A stretch of DNA of 46,536 nucleotides from an uncultured Clostridia bacterium (GCA_944388765.1 CALXKA010000007.1:1-46536), one strand, 5' to 3'. Shown: positions 14,958-24,400, counted from the first letter of the stretch. Program-made: numbers and translations. Notes: generated by a model from the letters alone, not told the origin.

Positions 14958-16573
14958 TAATCACCTGCAATTCTTCCTCCTATTATTTCTCCTGTATAAC
15001 AATCAATATATACAACTAGTGTCTGTAAAGCATCTTTTGTTTCTCCTGTTTCTAATTGCCAAACTTCTCTTGTAAAATTAGCCATAACTGGATTTGAATT
15101 ATCAGTCTGCATAAATAAACTATTTGGTCTTTGTGTAGCCTTTTGTATATTTAATAATACGGTATAATCTTCATAATTAATTATATTATTGTTGTTTCCT
15201 AAATTATCTATTTCGCTTTTCCAAATTTCAATTGCTTGTTCTTTTGTTATTTCCGTTTTCTCTTCTGTACTTTCGTTTGTCCAATTATATTCACTATTAC
15301 TATCCTCTTGTTTAGTATTGTTATTTAAAGTATTTTGATTAGTTGTTTCCGAATCTTCAACATCATAGTTTATAGTTTTTACATATGATAGAGTTATATT
15401 TTTTTCTTCTAATGTTTCTAAATTATATATCCATACTTCACTTACTAGATTATCTTTTTTTACTAATTCATAGCAATAACCGTCTAAATAGTATCCTGAT
15501 TTAACAGTTCCTTCTATATTTCCACTTTCTAAATCAATTCTTTCTAATTCTTCATTTCTTATATATGCTTTATTCTGATATACATATACAAGGTATGGTA
15601 ACCCAGTTTGATATTTATATATTTGTTCTTCTTTTTTATTTTCACTATCTATTTTTAAAATTGAAAATTCATTTTCTATATTAGTGGTTTCATCTGTTAA
15701 TTTTCTTGTGAATAAATACCCTTCATTTTGTCTTATGTAACAGTTTCCAAATCTACCAACTTCGTGATCTGTCATGTCATCTAAGTATAATACATGATAT
15801 TTTTCACTATCTGCATAATCCAAATAGATGATATAATCATCAGTTATTCCTGCAATAGTTATTCTTCCTTTTGCAATTTCTTTTGTATTTTCCCCATTTA
15901 AATTAGCCATATATAATCCTTTTGTTTCCATATTTGAATAATATATTTTATCTTTTTGTATTTTAAAATAATTTCTAGTGTTTGGGATTATAGTCGTTAT
16001 ATTTTCTCCGTTTTTGTCCATTGAGCATAAATCACCTTGTGGTATTTGGTTTATTTGATCAAATCCATTTTGTTTTACAAAATATATCTTATCCTCTGTC
16101 AGCCATAACTGAGCTGACTCTCCTTCATATATTTGAGTAACATTTCCTTGTAAATCTATTTTATATATGCCTTGTCCTGTATAGTGATTAGGTACTCCAT
16201 AAATATTTTCACCATCAAAATATATTTTTGATAAAGCTTTTGGGGTATCTACTATAATTGCTTCACCAGTTTCTATATTAAATATATTTAAGTAATTAAC
16301 TTCTAGTGGGTTTAAGTATGCTATTATATTACCTATTTTTACAAAATCATCTCCATTTGTCATACTATATTTAACTTCTTCTTTTTCTTGTTGCTCTTGT
16401 ATTTCATTTTGCTCTGTTTGCTGTGTTTCTTCTAATTTTTGATTTCTATTTTTATATAAAAGTATTGCAAAAATAATTGAACTTATAATAATTATAATTA
16501 TAATTGTAATTATTATTATTTTATTTTTTTTACTTTTGTTGTTTCTATTTCTAGCTCTAACACCATTTCTCAT
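14957..16573 (-). CDS. Membrane-anchored beta-propeller protein (DUF5050-like) with C-terminal PepSY-like domain
   Basis: 538 residues. A basic cytoplasmic start (RARNRNNKSKKNK) precedes one very hydrophobic Ile-rich segment at about residues 19-43. A Gln/Glu-rich linker follows, then repeated strands such as GNIIAYLN, DGENIYGVPN, DKIYFVKQ, DKIYYSNME and DYIIYLDYA, a pattern typical of DUF5050/LDL-receptor-like beta-propellers. After an Asn/Thr/Glu-rich linker (about 410-440) comes ITKEQAIEIWKSEI ... REVWQLE ... LVVYIDCYTGEIIGGRIAGD, which resembles a PepSY domain. An extracytoplasmic protein of unknown role. Nine bases separate the DUF362 gene from its start region. Confidence 0.7.
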   Translation of the reverse strand: MRNGVRARNRNNKSKKNKIIIITIIIIIIISSIIFAILLYKNRNQKLEETQQTEQNEIQEQQEKEEVKYSMTNGDDFVKIGNIIAYLNPLEVNYLNIFNIETGEAIIVDTPKALSKIYFDGENIYGVPNHYTGQGIYKIDLQGNVTQIYEGESAQLWLTEDKIYFVKQNGFDQINQIPQGDLCSMDKNGENITTIIPNTRNYFKIQKDKIYYSNMETKGLYMANLNGENTKEIAKGRITIAGITDDYIIYLDYADSEKYHVLYLDDMTDHEVGRFGNCYIRQNEGYLFTRKLTDETTNIENEFSILKIDSENKKEEQIYKYQTGLPYLVYVYQNKAYIRNEELERIDLESGNIEGTVKSGYYLDGYCYELVKKDNLVSEVWIYNLETLEEKNITLSYVKTINYDVEDSETTNQNTLNNNTKQEDSNSEYNWTNESTEEKTEITKEQAIEIWKSEIDNLGNNNNIINYEDYTVLLNIQKATQRPNSLFMQTDNSNPVMANFTREVWQLETGETKDALQTLVVYIDCYTGEIIGGRIAGD

Positions 16574-16582
16574 AATTCTCTC

Positions 16583-17704
16583 CTATTTAATTTCAATTAA
16601 CTCGTATTCTTTTGTACCTAAACCAATTTCTTCACCATGTTCAATTTGACTTTCCCAATTTGTATCTGGATGATTACAATGAAATAAATCTTTTTCTTTT
16701 ACTCCATTTTTCATTTGTTCTGCTAAATAACTTTTTTCAAATATTTCTTGCTTATTAACTAAATCTGCACAAGCCTTATCTAGTGCAACCATATCAAAAG
16801 ATGCAAGCATACCTATATTTGGCACAATTGGTACATCATTTTCTCCATGGCAATCACAATTAGGTGATACATCACAAATCAAACTAATATGAAATTGTGG
16901 CTTATCTTTAACTACTGCTAATGCATATTCTGCCATTTTTTTATTTAATATATCTGCTGCTTCATCATTTGGAGATTTTATTGCATCAAAATTACAAATT
17001 CCAATACATCTTCCACAACCTACACACTTATTGTGGTCAATTACCGCTTTTCCTTCTTCATTATATGAAATTGCTCCATGTGCACATATTTTTATACATT
17101 GCTTACATTTTTTACAATGTTCTGGTATGACATTAGGTTTTCCACTACTATGCATTTCCATCTTTCCGGCTCTTGAACCACAACCCATACCAATATTTTT
17201 TATTGCTCCTCCAAATCCGGTTCCTTCATGCCCTTTAAAATGATTCATTGAAATTATTACATCTGCATCCATTATAGCTCTTCCTATTTTAGCAGTTTTT
17301 ACATATTCTTGATTTATTTCTACATATTGTTCATCTGTTCCTTTTAGTCCATCTGCAATAATTATATGGCATCCTGTTGTAAATGGATTATATCCATTGA
17401 TATATGCTGAATCCAGATGGTCTAATGCATTTTTTCTTCCTCCAACATATAAAGTGTTACAATCTGTCAAAAATGGTTTTCCTCCTAATTTTTTCACTAA
17501 ATCAACTATTACTTTTGAATAATTAGGTCTTAGATATGCTAAATTTCCTGGCTCTCCAAAATGAATTTTTATTGCTACATATTTGTTTTCAAAATCAATA
17601 TTTTCTATTCCTGCTTTTTTAACTAATTTTTCTAATTTTTGTAGCAAATTATATCCTGGTCTTGCTCTAAAATCTGTAAAATATACTTTTGACTTTTCTT
17701 CCAT
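16583..17704 (-). CDS. DUF362 domain protein with two [4Fe-4S] clusters
   Basis: 373 residues from ATG 17704. An in-frame ATG at 17713 is too close to the GAAGGGA site, so the second ATG is preferred. The N-terminal DUF362 domain shows VAIKIHFGEPGNLAYLRP and FLTDCNTLYVGGRKNA, and MNHFKGHEGTGFGGAIKNIGMGCGSR. Near residues 195-240 are two ferredoxin motifs: CKKCKQCIKIC and CVGCGRCIGIC. The C-terminal part has further Cys (CDVSPNCDCHGEND). Such proteins are common in anaerobes and thought to carry electrons; the substrate is unknown. It lies between the propeller gene and a rubredoxin-flavodiiron pair, which suggests a redox role. Confidence 0.85.
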   Translation of the reverse strand: MEEKSKVYFTDFRARPGYNLLQKLEKLVKKAGIENIDFENKYVAIKIHFGEPGNLAYLRPNYSKVIVDLVKKLGGKPFLTDCNTLYVGGRKNALDHLDSAYINGYNPFTTGCHIIIADGLKGTDEQYVEINQEYVKTAKIGRAIMDADVIISMNHFKGHEGTGFGGAIKNIGMGCGSRAGKMEMHSSGKPNVIPEHCKKCKQCIKICAHGAISYNEEGKAVIDHNKCVGCGRCIGICNFDAIKSPNDEAADILNKKMAEYALAVVKDKPQFHISLICDVSPNCDCHGENDVPIVPNIGMLASFDMVALDKACADLVNKQEIFEKSYLAEQMKNGVKEKDLFHCNHPDTNWESQIEHGEEIGLGTKEYELIEIK

Positions 17705-17773
17705 TTTTATCATTCCCTTCTTCTTTTGTTTATACTATCATAAATTGCGTATATATTCAATAAATATATGCGC

Positions 17774-17807
17774 AAAAAAATAAAGGCCGAGTTGCCTTTA
17801 TTTTTTA
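17774..17807 (-). terminator. Terminator after the rubredoxin gene
   Basis: AATAAAGGC (17779-17787) and GCCTTTATT (17794-17802) form the stem; on the minus strand a T7 run follows. Confidence 0.85.
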
Positions 17808-17948
17808 TTATTCTTCTACTTTCTCAAACATATCTTTTCCAACTCCACATAATGGGCATGTCCAATCATCTGGTAAATCTGAGAATTTTACACCTTCTTT
17901 TTCTTCATCATAAATATATCCACAAACTGTACATCTATATTTTTCCAT
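17808..17948 (-). CDS. Rubredoxin
   Basis: 46 residues, starting [20 protein letters not shown]. Two CxxC pairs, CTVCG at residues 6-10 and CPLCG at 31-35, hold the single iron, with the typical [19 protein letters not shown] context. It is a little shorter than the usual 52-54 residues but complete. A perfect AGGAGGTG lies just before the ATG. It starts 24 bases after the flavodiiron gene. Rubredoxin is the usual electron donor to FprA, so the pair probably reduces O2 or NO, and a terminator follows at once. Confidence 0.95.
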   Translation of the reverse strand: MEKYRCTVCGYIYDEEKEGVKFSDLPDDWTCPLCGVGKDMFEKVEE

Positions 17949-17972
17949 ATTCTTCACCTCCTAAAATTATTC

Positions 17973-19136
17973 TTATTTTAATAACTCTTCTGCTAATTTA
18001 TTCATCTGTTCTTCATTTTGCTTATTCATTCTTGATTTTATTGTTAATATTGGCTCAATTATATCAAGATTTTTCATTTCTTGCAATATTTTTTTCATAC
18101 ATCTTCCAGAAGATGGTGCCCATGAACCATTTTCAATAATTGCAACTTTTCTTTTTTGGTAATTTCTTTCTTTTAAATAGTCTAGAAAATGTTCCATTGG
18201 AGGAAATAATCCCATATTATAGCTTGAAGAAGCAACAACTAGTGTAGAATATCTAAAAGCATCTTCTATCGTTTCTGCCCAATCTTCTCTTGTTAGGTCT
18301 GCAACAACTACTTTTTTATTTCCTTTTTCTTTTAAAATTTCTGCAAATCTTTTTGCTGCTTTTAATGTATTTCCATAAATAGAACTACATGCAATAAAAA
18401 TCCCATCTTCTTCTGGCTCATAACTGCTCCAAGTTTGGTATTTTTCTATATAATGTTCTAAATTTTCTTTTAAGATTGGTCCATGTAAAGGACAAATTGT
18501 TTTAATTTCTAAATTACTAGCTTTTTTTAGTAATGTCTGTACTTGATCTCCATATTTTCCTACAATTCCAAAATAATATCTTCTAGCTTCGCAATCCCAT
18601 TCTTCATTTACATCTAATGCTCCAAATTTTCCGAAGGCATCTGCTGAAAATAGTATTTTTTCTGTTTGTTCATATGTCATCATAACTTCTGGCCAATGTA
18701 CCATAGGAGCCATTATAAATTGAAGTTTATGTTTTCCTATATCTAATATATCTCCTTCACTTACAATTACTTTTCTGCTTGATAAATCTACATCAAAAAA
18801 GTTTGACAATATATTAAATGTAATTTGGTTTCCTACTACTTTCATATTTGGATATTTTTCTGCTAATATCCCTATATTGAATGCATGATCTGGCTCCATA
18901 TGTGAAACTATCAGATAGTCGGGCTCTCTTCCATTTAATTCTTCATTTAATCTTTTTAACCATTTATCTGTAACTATTTCATCAACTGTATCAAATACAA
19001 CATATTTTTCATCTTTTATTAAATATGAATTATATGCCATACCGTTTTCTAATACATATTGACCTTCAAATAAATCTATTTTTTTGTCACTTGCTCCTAT
19101 ATGTATAATATCTTCTGATATTGTCATATCTGCCAT
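17973..19136 (-). CDS. fprA: A-type flavoprotein (flavodiiron protein FprA)
   Basis: 387 residues. The N-terminal beta-lactamase-like domain carries the diiron ligands: HMEPDHAFN near residues 82-90, HWPEV near 147 and CPLHGPIL near 228. The C-terminal flavodoxin domain binds FMN: IACSSIYGNTLKAAK near 252 and ASSSYNMGLFPPMEHFLDYL near 305. Flavodiiron proteins reduce O2 to water or NO to N2O with electrons from rubredoxin, which is encoded immediately downstream. AAGGAGG before the ATG. The cluster suggests a strict anaerobe coping with oxygen traces. Confidence 0.95.
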   Translation of the reverse strand: MADMTISEDIIHIGASDKKIDLFEGQYVLENGMAYNSYLIKDEKYVVFDTVDEIVTDKWLKRLNEELNGREPDYLIVSHMEPDHAFNIGILAEKYPNMKVVGNQITFNILSNFFDVDLSSRKVIVSEGDILDIGKHKLQFIMAPMVHWPEVMMTYEQTEKILFSADAFGKFGALDVNEEWDCEARRYYFGIVGKYGDQVQTLLKKASNLEIKTICPLHGPILKENLEHYIEKYQTWSSYEPEEDGIFIACSSIYGNTLKAAKRFAEILKEKGNKKVVVADLTREDWAETIEDAFRYSTLVVASSSYNMGLFPPMEHFLDYLKERNYQKRKVAIIENGSWAPSSGRCMKKILQEMKNLDIIEPILTIKSRMNKQNEEQMNKLAEELLK

Positions 19137-19232
19137 AAATTTTCCTCCTTTTTAATTTATTTTACTTTTTGTATTATACCCTGTTTTGTTTTTTTTATCA
19201 ATAGTAAAGGAAATGTGAATTTTTTGTGAATT

Positions 19233-19259
19233 TTAGCACTCTCCTATTGACATTGCTAA
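19233..19259 (+). promoter_or_regulatory. CIRCE-like operator (HrcA site)
   Basis: TTAGCACTC (19233-19241), nine bases, then CATTGCTAA (19251-19259). The left arm matches CIRCE exactly, the right arm at 7 of 9 positions, and the nine-base spacing is exact. It overlaps the -35 hexamer of the hsp20 promoter, as expected for an HrcA repressor site. Confidence 0.7.
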
Positions 19260-19274
19260 AAACAGTTGTATAAT
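19247..19274 (+). promoter_or_regulatory. Promoter of hsp20
   Basis: TTGACA (19247-19252) and TATAAT (19269-19274) with a 16-base spacer, overlapping the CIRCE-like operator. Confidence 0.85.
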
Positions 19275-19280
19275 ATATTT

Positions 19281-19305
19281 GTAAAAAGAAAAAAACACTT
19301 TTTAC
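19281..19305 (+). promoter_or_regulatory. 5' end hairpin of the hsp20 mRNA
   Basis: GTAAAAAG (19281-19288) and CTTTTTAC (19298-19305) pair perfectly at the predicted transcript start. A second small hairpin TATGTG/CACATA follows (19306-19335). These may stabilise the mRNA or act as a thermosensor. Confidence 0.4.
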
Positions 19306-19360
19306 TATGTGCTAACAATATCATGTCAACACATAAAATTTTTAGAAGGAGTTGATTATT

Positions 19361-19786
19361 ATGATGATGTTACCAAGAAAAAGAAGTGATTTTGATTTAT
19401 GGGATCAAATGTTCTCAGACCCATTCTTTACAGGAGAAAAAGAAAGTAAATTAATGAGAACAGATATTAAGGAGAAAAAAGATAAGTATATCGTAGATAT
19501 AGACTTACCTGGTTACGAAAAAGAAAATATTAAAATTGAAATTGATAATGGCTACTTGATTGTTAATGCTAAAATAAGTCATCATAAAGATGAAAAAGAA
19601 GAAGGTAAGTATGTAAGAAAAGAAAGATTTGTTGGTGAATGTTCAAGGAGTTTCTATGTAGGAGAAGATGTAAAACAAGATGATATTAAAGCTTCATTTA
19701 AAAACGGAACTTTAAAAATTGAAATTCCTAAAAAAGATGAACCAAAAGAATTACCTGAGAAAAAATATATTCCAATTGATGATTAA
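19361..19786 (+). CDS. Small heat shock protein (Hsp20/alpha-crystallin family)
   Basis: 141 residues from ATG 19361 (MMMLPRKRSDFDLW), placed nine bases after AAGGAG; a TTG nine bases earlier is too close to that site. The alpha-crystallin domain runs from about residue 37: DKYIVDIDLPGYEKENIKIEIDNGYLIVNAK, then ECSRSFYVGEDVKQDDIKASFKNGTLKIEIPK, where GTLxIxIPK is the family end motif. It is an ATP-independent holdase chaperone. It has its own CIRCE-like operator, so HrcA control is likely, and a terminator overlaps the stop codon. Confidence 0.93.
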   Translation: MMMLPRKRSDFDLWDQMFSDPFFTGEKESKLMRTDIKEKKDKYIVDIDLPGYEKENIKIEIDNGYLIVNAKISHHKDEKEEGKYVRKERFVGECSRSFYVGEDVKQDDIKASFKNGTLKIEIPKKDEPKELPEKKYIPIDD

Positions 19787-19811
19787 AAAAATCCCTAACT
19801 GGGATTTTTTT
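19785..19811. terminator. Bidirectional terminator between hsp20 and the acetyltransferase
   Basis: AAAAAAATCCC (19785-19795) and GGGATTTTTTT (19801-19811) form an 11-bp stem with loop TAACT, containing the stop codons of both converging genes. Confidence 0.9.
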
Positions 19812-20364
19812 AGTTCTCCTTTTTTACTTTGCATGGATTCCCATATGCAATTGTATTTGAAGGAATATCTTTTGTTACTACACTGCCTGCACCAATTGTT
19901 ACATTATCACCTATTGTAACACCTGGCATAACACAAACATTTCCACCAAACCATACATTGTTTCCTACTTTTATTTTTTTTGCATATTCGATTCCTTTAT
20001 TTCTCGTTTCAATATATATTGGATGTCCTGCTGTATAAAATCCACAATTTGGACCAATAAAAACATTATCTCCAAATTCAACTCTTGCTGCATCCAAAAT
20101 TACTAAATTATGATTAGAATAAAAATTTTCTCCAACAAAAATATTATATCCATAATCACAAGAGAAATTAGATTCTATTAAAATATTTTCTCCTGTTTTT
20201 CCTAAAATTTTCTTTATAAATTCTTTTCTTTCCTCTAAGTTTAATGGATTTATATTATTGTATTTATAGCATAATTCTTTTGCTTTTCTCATTTCTTTAA
20301 TTAATTCTTCATCATAATTAGGATTATATAATTCTTCTCTATCTCTTTTTTCTTTTTCAGTCAT
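19810..20364 (-). CDS. Sugar O-acetyltransferase of the maltose/galactoside acetyltransferase family
   Basis: 184 residues. The N-terminal helical cap ([29 protein letters not shown]) and the left-handed beta-helix with hexapeptide repeats ([71 protein letters not shown]) match Maa/LacA-type transferases. The catalytic His is in TAGHPI. It moves acetyl from acetyl-CoA to a sugar hydroxyl; the natural acceptor is usually uncertain. It is the distal gene on the copper operon strand, 51 bases after the ZIP gene, and may be a passenger there. Confidence 0.9.
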   Translation of the reverse strand: MTEKEKRDREELYNPNYDEELIKEMRKAKELCYKYNNINPLNLEERKEFIKKILGKTGENILIESNFSCDYGYNIFVGENFYSNHNLVILDAARVEFGDNVFIGPNCGFYTAGHPIYIETRNKGIEYAKKIKVGNNVWFGGNVCVMPGVTIGDNVTIGAGSVVTKDIPSNTIAYGNPCKVKKEN

Positions 20365-20415
20365 TTTTATACTCCTTATATTTATTTTCTATTATTATCT
20401 CCTATTAATAAAATA

Positions 20416-21192
20416 TTATCCTAATGCAACATCTAAAATCATCATTATTACAAAACCTACTGCAACACCAATTGTTCCTATATTTGAATGATCTCCTGCT
20501 TGTGACTCTGGTATTAATTCTTCTACTACTACATAAATCATTGCACCTGCTGCAAATGACAATAGATATGGAAGTATTGGAACAACAAAGCTTGCAAGTA
20601 ATATTGTTATAATTGCTGCTATTGGTTCTACTATTCCAGATAATGTACCATATAAAAATGATTTTCCTTTTGACATACCTTCTGACTTTAATGGCATTGA
20701 TATAATCGCTCCTTCTGGAAAGTTTTGAATTGCTATTCCTATTGCCAAAGCAAAAGCTCCTGCCATACTTATTGACTCATTTCCCATTAATCCACCTGCA
20801 AGTACAACCCCTACCGCCATTCCTTCTGGAATATTATGCAGTGTCACTGCTAAAACTAACATTGTTGTTCTTTTTAATTTGGATTTTATTCCCTCTGGTT
20901 TATCTGTTTTTAAATGCAAGTGTGGTACAACACTATCTAATATAAGTAAAAATAAAACACCTAATATAAATCCGACAGCTGCTGGAATCCAGGCAATTTT
21001 TCCTTGTTCTTCTGCCATATCAATTGATGGATTGATTAATGACCATATAGATGCTGCAATCATAACTCCTGATGCAAAACCTAATAAAAGTTTTTCTATT
21101 TTACCATTCATCTTGTTTTTCATAAAAAATACCATTGCTGCACCCAGTGTAGTTCCTAAAAATGGTATAGTTACTCCTGTTAATATTTCCAT
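20416..21192 (-). CDS. ZIP family metal transporter
   Basis: 258 residues with about eight membrane segments. The metal-binding motifs are HNIPEGMAVG near residues 119-128 and NFPEGAIISMP near 158-168, as in GufA/ZupT-type ZIP proteins. A short His-containing loop (VVPHLHLKTDK, about 88-98) lies between segments. ZIP proteins bring zinc or other divalent metals into the cytoplasm. It begins 21 bases after copA and appears to belong to the copper operon, pairing an importer with a copper exporter. AGAAGGTGAG before the ATG. Confidence 0.92.
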   Translation of the reverse strand: MEILTGVTIPFLGTTLGAAMVFFMKNKMNGKIEKLLLGFASGVMIAASIWSLINPSIDMAEEQGKIAWIPAAVGFILGVLFLLILDSVVPHLHLKTDKPEGIKSKLKRTTMLVLAVTLHNIPEGMAVGVVLAGGLMGNESISMAGAFALAIGIAIQNFPEGAIISMPLKSEGMSKGKSFLYGTLSGIVEPIAAIITILLASFVVPILPYLLSFAAGAMIYVVVEELIPESQAGDHSNIGTIGVAVGFVIMMILDVALG

Positions 21193-21213
21193 TATCTCAC
21201 CTTCTATTTCTTA

Positions 21214-23361
21214 TTATTTTATCAATCTCAAACTATTTATTACTACTGTAAAGCTACTAAATGTCATTGCTAAACTTGCTATCATAGGATTTAATGATAT
21301 TGGTAATATTCCCATTGCAAGAGGTATCATACAAATGTTATAAAATAAAGCCCAAAATAGATTTTGTTTTACTATTCTTATTGTTTTCTTCCCTATATTA
21401 AGTAATTCTATAACTAAATTCATATTATCTTTTAATAGTAAAATATCTGCTGAATCAGCACTCATATCGGTTCCATTTGCAACACTAATTCCAACTGTTG
21501 CAGTTCTTAATGCTGGACTATCATTAATTCCATCTCCAATCATTAGACAAGATTTATTTTTATTTATTTCTTTGATTTTATCTTGTTTTTCTTTTGGAGA
21601 TACATTACTAATTACTTCTTCTATATCTAACTTTTCTGCAATGGCTTTTGCAGTAGTCTCATTATCTCCTGTTAACATTATAACTTTGTATCCTTTTTCT
21701 TTTATTTTTTTAATTACATTTTGCATATCAGATTTTATTTTATCTGCTAATCCAACAATTGCCAGTATTTCTTTTTCATTAAATAAATATACTATACTTT
21801 CACCCTTTTTACTATATTCTAATTCCTTTTCTTGATATATATTTTTAATTTGTTTTTCTTCTAGTAACTTTTTATTTCCAGCAAAATATGTTTTTCCATT
21901 TATATTTCCTTGAATTCCTTTTCCAGGAATTTCTTTAACTTCTTTAACTTCATATTTTTCTTTCATATTTCTTATAATACTTTTTGCTATTGGGTGACTT
22001 GACATTGCTTCTAAACTTTGTAATATTTTCATACTTTCATCTGTATATTCTCCATCAGTAATTGAAAGTTTTCCTTGTGTTAATGTACCTGTCTTATCAA
22101 AAACAATTGTATCTATATGTTTCAAAGCTTCTATGCTTTCACTTGATTTTACTACAATCCCTTTTTTACTGCAATTTCCGATAGCAACCACCATTGCAAG
22201 AGGAGTAGCTAATCCTAATGCACAAGGGCATGCCACAACTAAAACACTAACAAGAATCAATATTGCTTTATCTATTTGATTTTGTAAAATCAAGTTTAAG
22301 AAAAATGAAATAATTGATAATATGAAAATTATTGGTACAAAGTATCCACTAATTTTGTCTGCAAGTCTTGCAATTGGTGCTTTTGTATTAGTTGCTTCAA
22401 CTACTAAATTAACAATTTGAGAAATACTTGAATCTTTTCCAATTCTTTCTGCTCTATACTCTATATATCCATCATAATTCATGCTTCCTGCTAGGACATT
22501 ACTTCCTATTTTTTTGCTAACTGGCTTACTTTCTCCTGTTATAAAAGATTCATCAGTATGAGTTGCTCCTTTTATAACTTTTCCATCTACTGCTATTTTT
22601 TCTCCTGGTCTACAAATTACAATATCTCCTTTTTTTATTTCATTAATTGTAACTGTTGTTTCTTTACTATTCTTTATTATTGTTCCGTTTTTTGGTGTTA
22701 TTGTAACTAAATTTTTTATATTATCTACTGCTTTACTTTTATTTCTATTGTCTATATATCTTCCTATTTTAACAAATAATATTATAATTGCTGATGATTC
22801 AAAATATAGATGATGAACCATATTAGTTCTTCCTTGGAATACAAATATAATATTCCATAAACTATATAAAAAGTTTACCAGTACACCTATTCCAACTAAT
22901 GAATCCATATTAGGCATTTTATGTATTATATTTTTTATTCCATTTTTTATAATGTCAAAACCATATATTAAAAATACAAAACTCAAAATTGCAATAACTA
23001 TTGAATATATATTGGGATTTTTATTCATATCAATTATTTCTGGAACAGGTAAATTTATCATAGCTCCCATTGATATATACATCAATATAATTCCTAATAT
23101 TGAAAAAATTATGACCTTTATCAATTCATTTTTGTTTTCTTTTTTATCATTTTTTTCACCTAAACTTTTAAATCCAGCTTCTTGAACCATTCTATTTAGA
23201 TCTTCTATTTTTAAATTATCTTCATATTCAATCAAAGCTGTTGCCATGACTAAATTTACTTCTGCTTTTTTTACTCCCTTTTGTTTATTTAAATATTTTT
23301 CAAGTCCATTTGAGCAAGCACTACATGTCATTCCTTCAATATTTAAAACAATCTTTTTCAT
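21214..23361 (-). CDS. copA: Copper-exporting P1B-type ATPase
   Basis: 715 residues. One N-terminal heavy-metal domain with GMTCSACSNG (residues 9-18). The membrane metal site is CPCALGLATPLAM. The catalytic Asp is in DKTGTLTQG, the HP motif in SSHPIAKSI, the TGES loop in FITGESKPVS and the hinge in GDGINDSPALRTATVGIS. C-terminal FYNICMIPLAMG and MTFSSFTVVINSLRL carry the YN and MxxSS residues of Cu(I)-type pumps. It exports Cu(I) with ATP. It is co-encoded with the chaperone CopZ (18 bases upstream) and a CsoR repressor. Confidence 0.95.
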   Translation of the reverse strand: MKKIVLNIEGMTCSACSNGLEKYLNKQKGVKKAEVNLVMATALIEYEDNLKIEDLNRMVQEAGFKSLGEKNDKKENKNELIKVIIFSILGIILMYISMGAMINLPVPEIIDMNKNPNIYSIVIAILSFVFLIYGFDIIKNGIKNIIHKMPNMDSLVGIGVLVNFLYSLWNIIFVFQGRTNMVHHLYFESSAIIILFVKIGRYIDNRNKSKAVDNIKNLVTITPKNGTIIKNSKETTVTINEIKKGDIVICRPGEKIAVDGKVIKGATHTDESFITGESKPVSKKIGSNVLAGSMNYDGYIEYRAERIGKDSSISQIVNLVVEATNTKAPIARLADKISGYFVPIIFILSIISFFLNLILQNQIDKAILILVSVLVVACPCALGLATPLAMVVAIGNCSKKGIVVKSSESIEALKHIDTIVFDKTGTLTQGKLSITDGEYTDESMKILQSLEAMSSHPIAKSIIRNMKEKYEVKEVKEIPGKGIQGNINGKTYFAGNKKLLEEKQIKNIYQEKELEYSKKGESIVYLFNEKEILAIVGLADKIKSDMQNVIKKIKEKGYKVIMLTGDNETTAKAIAEKLDIEEVISNVSPKEKQDKIKEINKNKSCLMIGDGINDSPALRTATVGISVANGTDMSADSADILLLKDNMNLVIELLNIGKKTIRIVKQNLFWALFYNICMIPLAMGILPISLNPMIASLAMTFSSFTVVINSLRLIK

Positions 23362-23379
23362 AATTATAAATATTCCTTT

Positions 23380-23586
23380 CTAATCTTTTACTGAAAATCC
23401 AATATCTTCAATTCTTTCTTTTATCAAGTCTTCTGTAACATTTTCCTTTGCAATTACTTTGACTATACCTGTATCATGTTTTGCAGATACATCTACTACT
23501 CCATCTATTGATCCTACTGCATTTTTTATTCTATTTTCACATCCTTCACACATCATACCTTCTACTTTTAAAACTATTTCTTTCAT
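23380..23586 (-). CDS. copZ: Copper chaperone CopZ-type HMA protein
   Basis: 68 residues, a single heavy-metal-associated domain with GMMCEGCENRIKNAVG (residues 10-25), where MxCxxC binds Cu(I), then VVDVSAKHDTGIVKVIAKENV and the end IEDIGFSVKD. It carries Cu(I) in the cytoplasm and hands it to CopA, encoded 18 bases downstream. GAAAGGAG precedes the ATG. Part of the csoR operon. Confidence 0.93.
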   Translation of the reverse strand: MKEIVLKVEGMMCEGCENRIKNAVGSIDGVVDVSAKHDTGIVKVIAKENVTEDLIKERIEDIGFSVKD

Positions 23587-23612
23587 AAAATTTTTCTCCT
23601 TTCATCTTTAAT

Positions 23613-24380
23613 CTAATTATCGTTATCTTCACTAATTTTATAATATTTTATATTATCTAGATTTTCACATATATAATTATCACAATATTTCTTTGCTTTC
23701 ATAAAATCTTGTTTATTTCTTATTGTCCAACCTAATACAATTCTCTTACTTTTTCTAAATCTCTTTACTTTTTTATTTTGTAAAAAATCTATTTCACATG
23801 ATAGAAAATCTGGCTTTGTTATACAATTAAATAACATATTTTTTAATATGAATTTTTTTATACTATTTAGATTTTCATTTTTGTAATTTGATACTAATTG
23901 TCCTCTAATTATCTCTGGATTATGTCTTTTTAACCAATACACAGAAATTGGATTAAAACTTTTTACTACATATTTTCCTTTATAGTTCTTTAATTTTTTT
24001 ATTATTTCTTTTTCAAGTCTTCCACATTTCACATCAGATTTTAGTTCTATAATAATTGGAACTTGCTTGTTAATTAGTTCCAAAACCTCTTCAAGTAATG
24101 GAATATAACTATTAGTATTTTGTAATTTTAATTTTTTAATCTCCTCATATGTAGTTCTTTTAATTTCTTTATCTAAACCAGTCATTCTTTTTAGATTGTC
24201 ATCATGAAATACTATAATAGAATTATCCTTTAATATATGTACATCTAATTCTATTATATACTTATTATTTATAGCTTCTTTAAAAGCTTCTATTGAATTT
24301 TCTGGTATTCCTTTTTCTATATTATGCATGCCTCTATGTGCAATTAAGTTTTGTTTAATAAATTCTAAATTTTTTTCCAT
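23613..24380 (-). CDS. Glycerophosphodiester phosphodiesterase family protein
   Basis: 255 residues. LIAHRGMHNIEKGIPENSIEAFKEAI near residues 12-37 and ELDVHILKDNSIIVFHDDNLKRMTG near 45-70 give the catalytic His pair and the Glu/Asp metal ligands of the GDPD TIM barrel. IELKSDVKC and the late VLGWTIRNKQDFMKAKKY fit as well. These enzymes split glycerophosphodiesters to glycerol 3-phosphate and an alcohol. No signal peptide, so it is cytoplasmic. It lies between csoR and copZ with spacings of 20 and 26 bases, an unusual place. Confidence 0.9.
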   Translation of the reverse strand: MEKNLEFIKQNLIAHRGMHNIEKGIPENSIEAFKEAINNKYIIELDVHILKDNSIIVFHDDNLKRMTGLDKEIKRTTYEEIKKLKLQNTNSYIPLLEEVLELINKQVPIIIELKSDVKCGRLEKEIIKKLKNYKGKYVVKSFNPISVYWLKRHNPEIIRGQLVSNYKNENLNSIKKFILKNMLFNCITKPDFLSCEIDFLQNKKVKRFRKSKRIVLGWTIRNKQDFMKAKKYCDNYICENLDNIKYYKISEDNDN

Positions 24381-24400
24381 CTCTCCTCTCCTTTTATATT

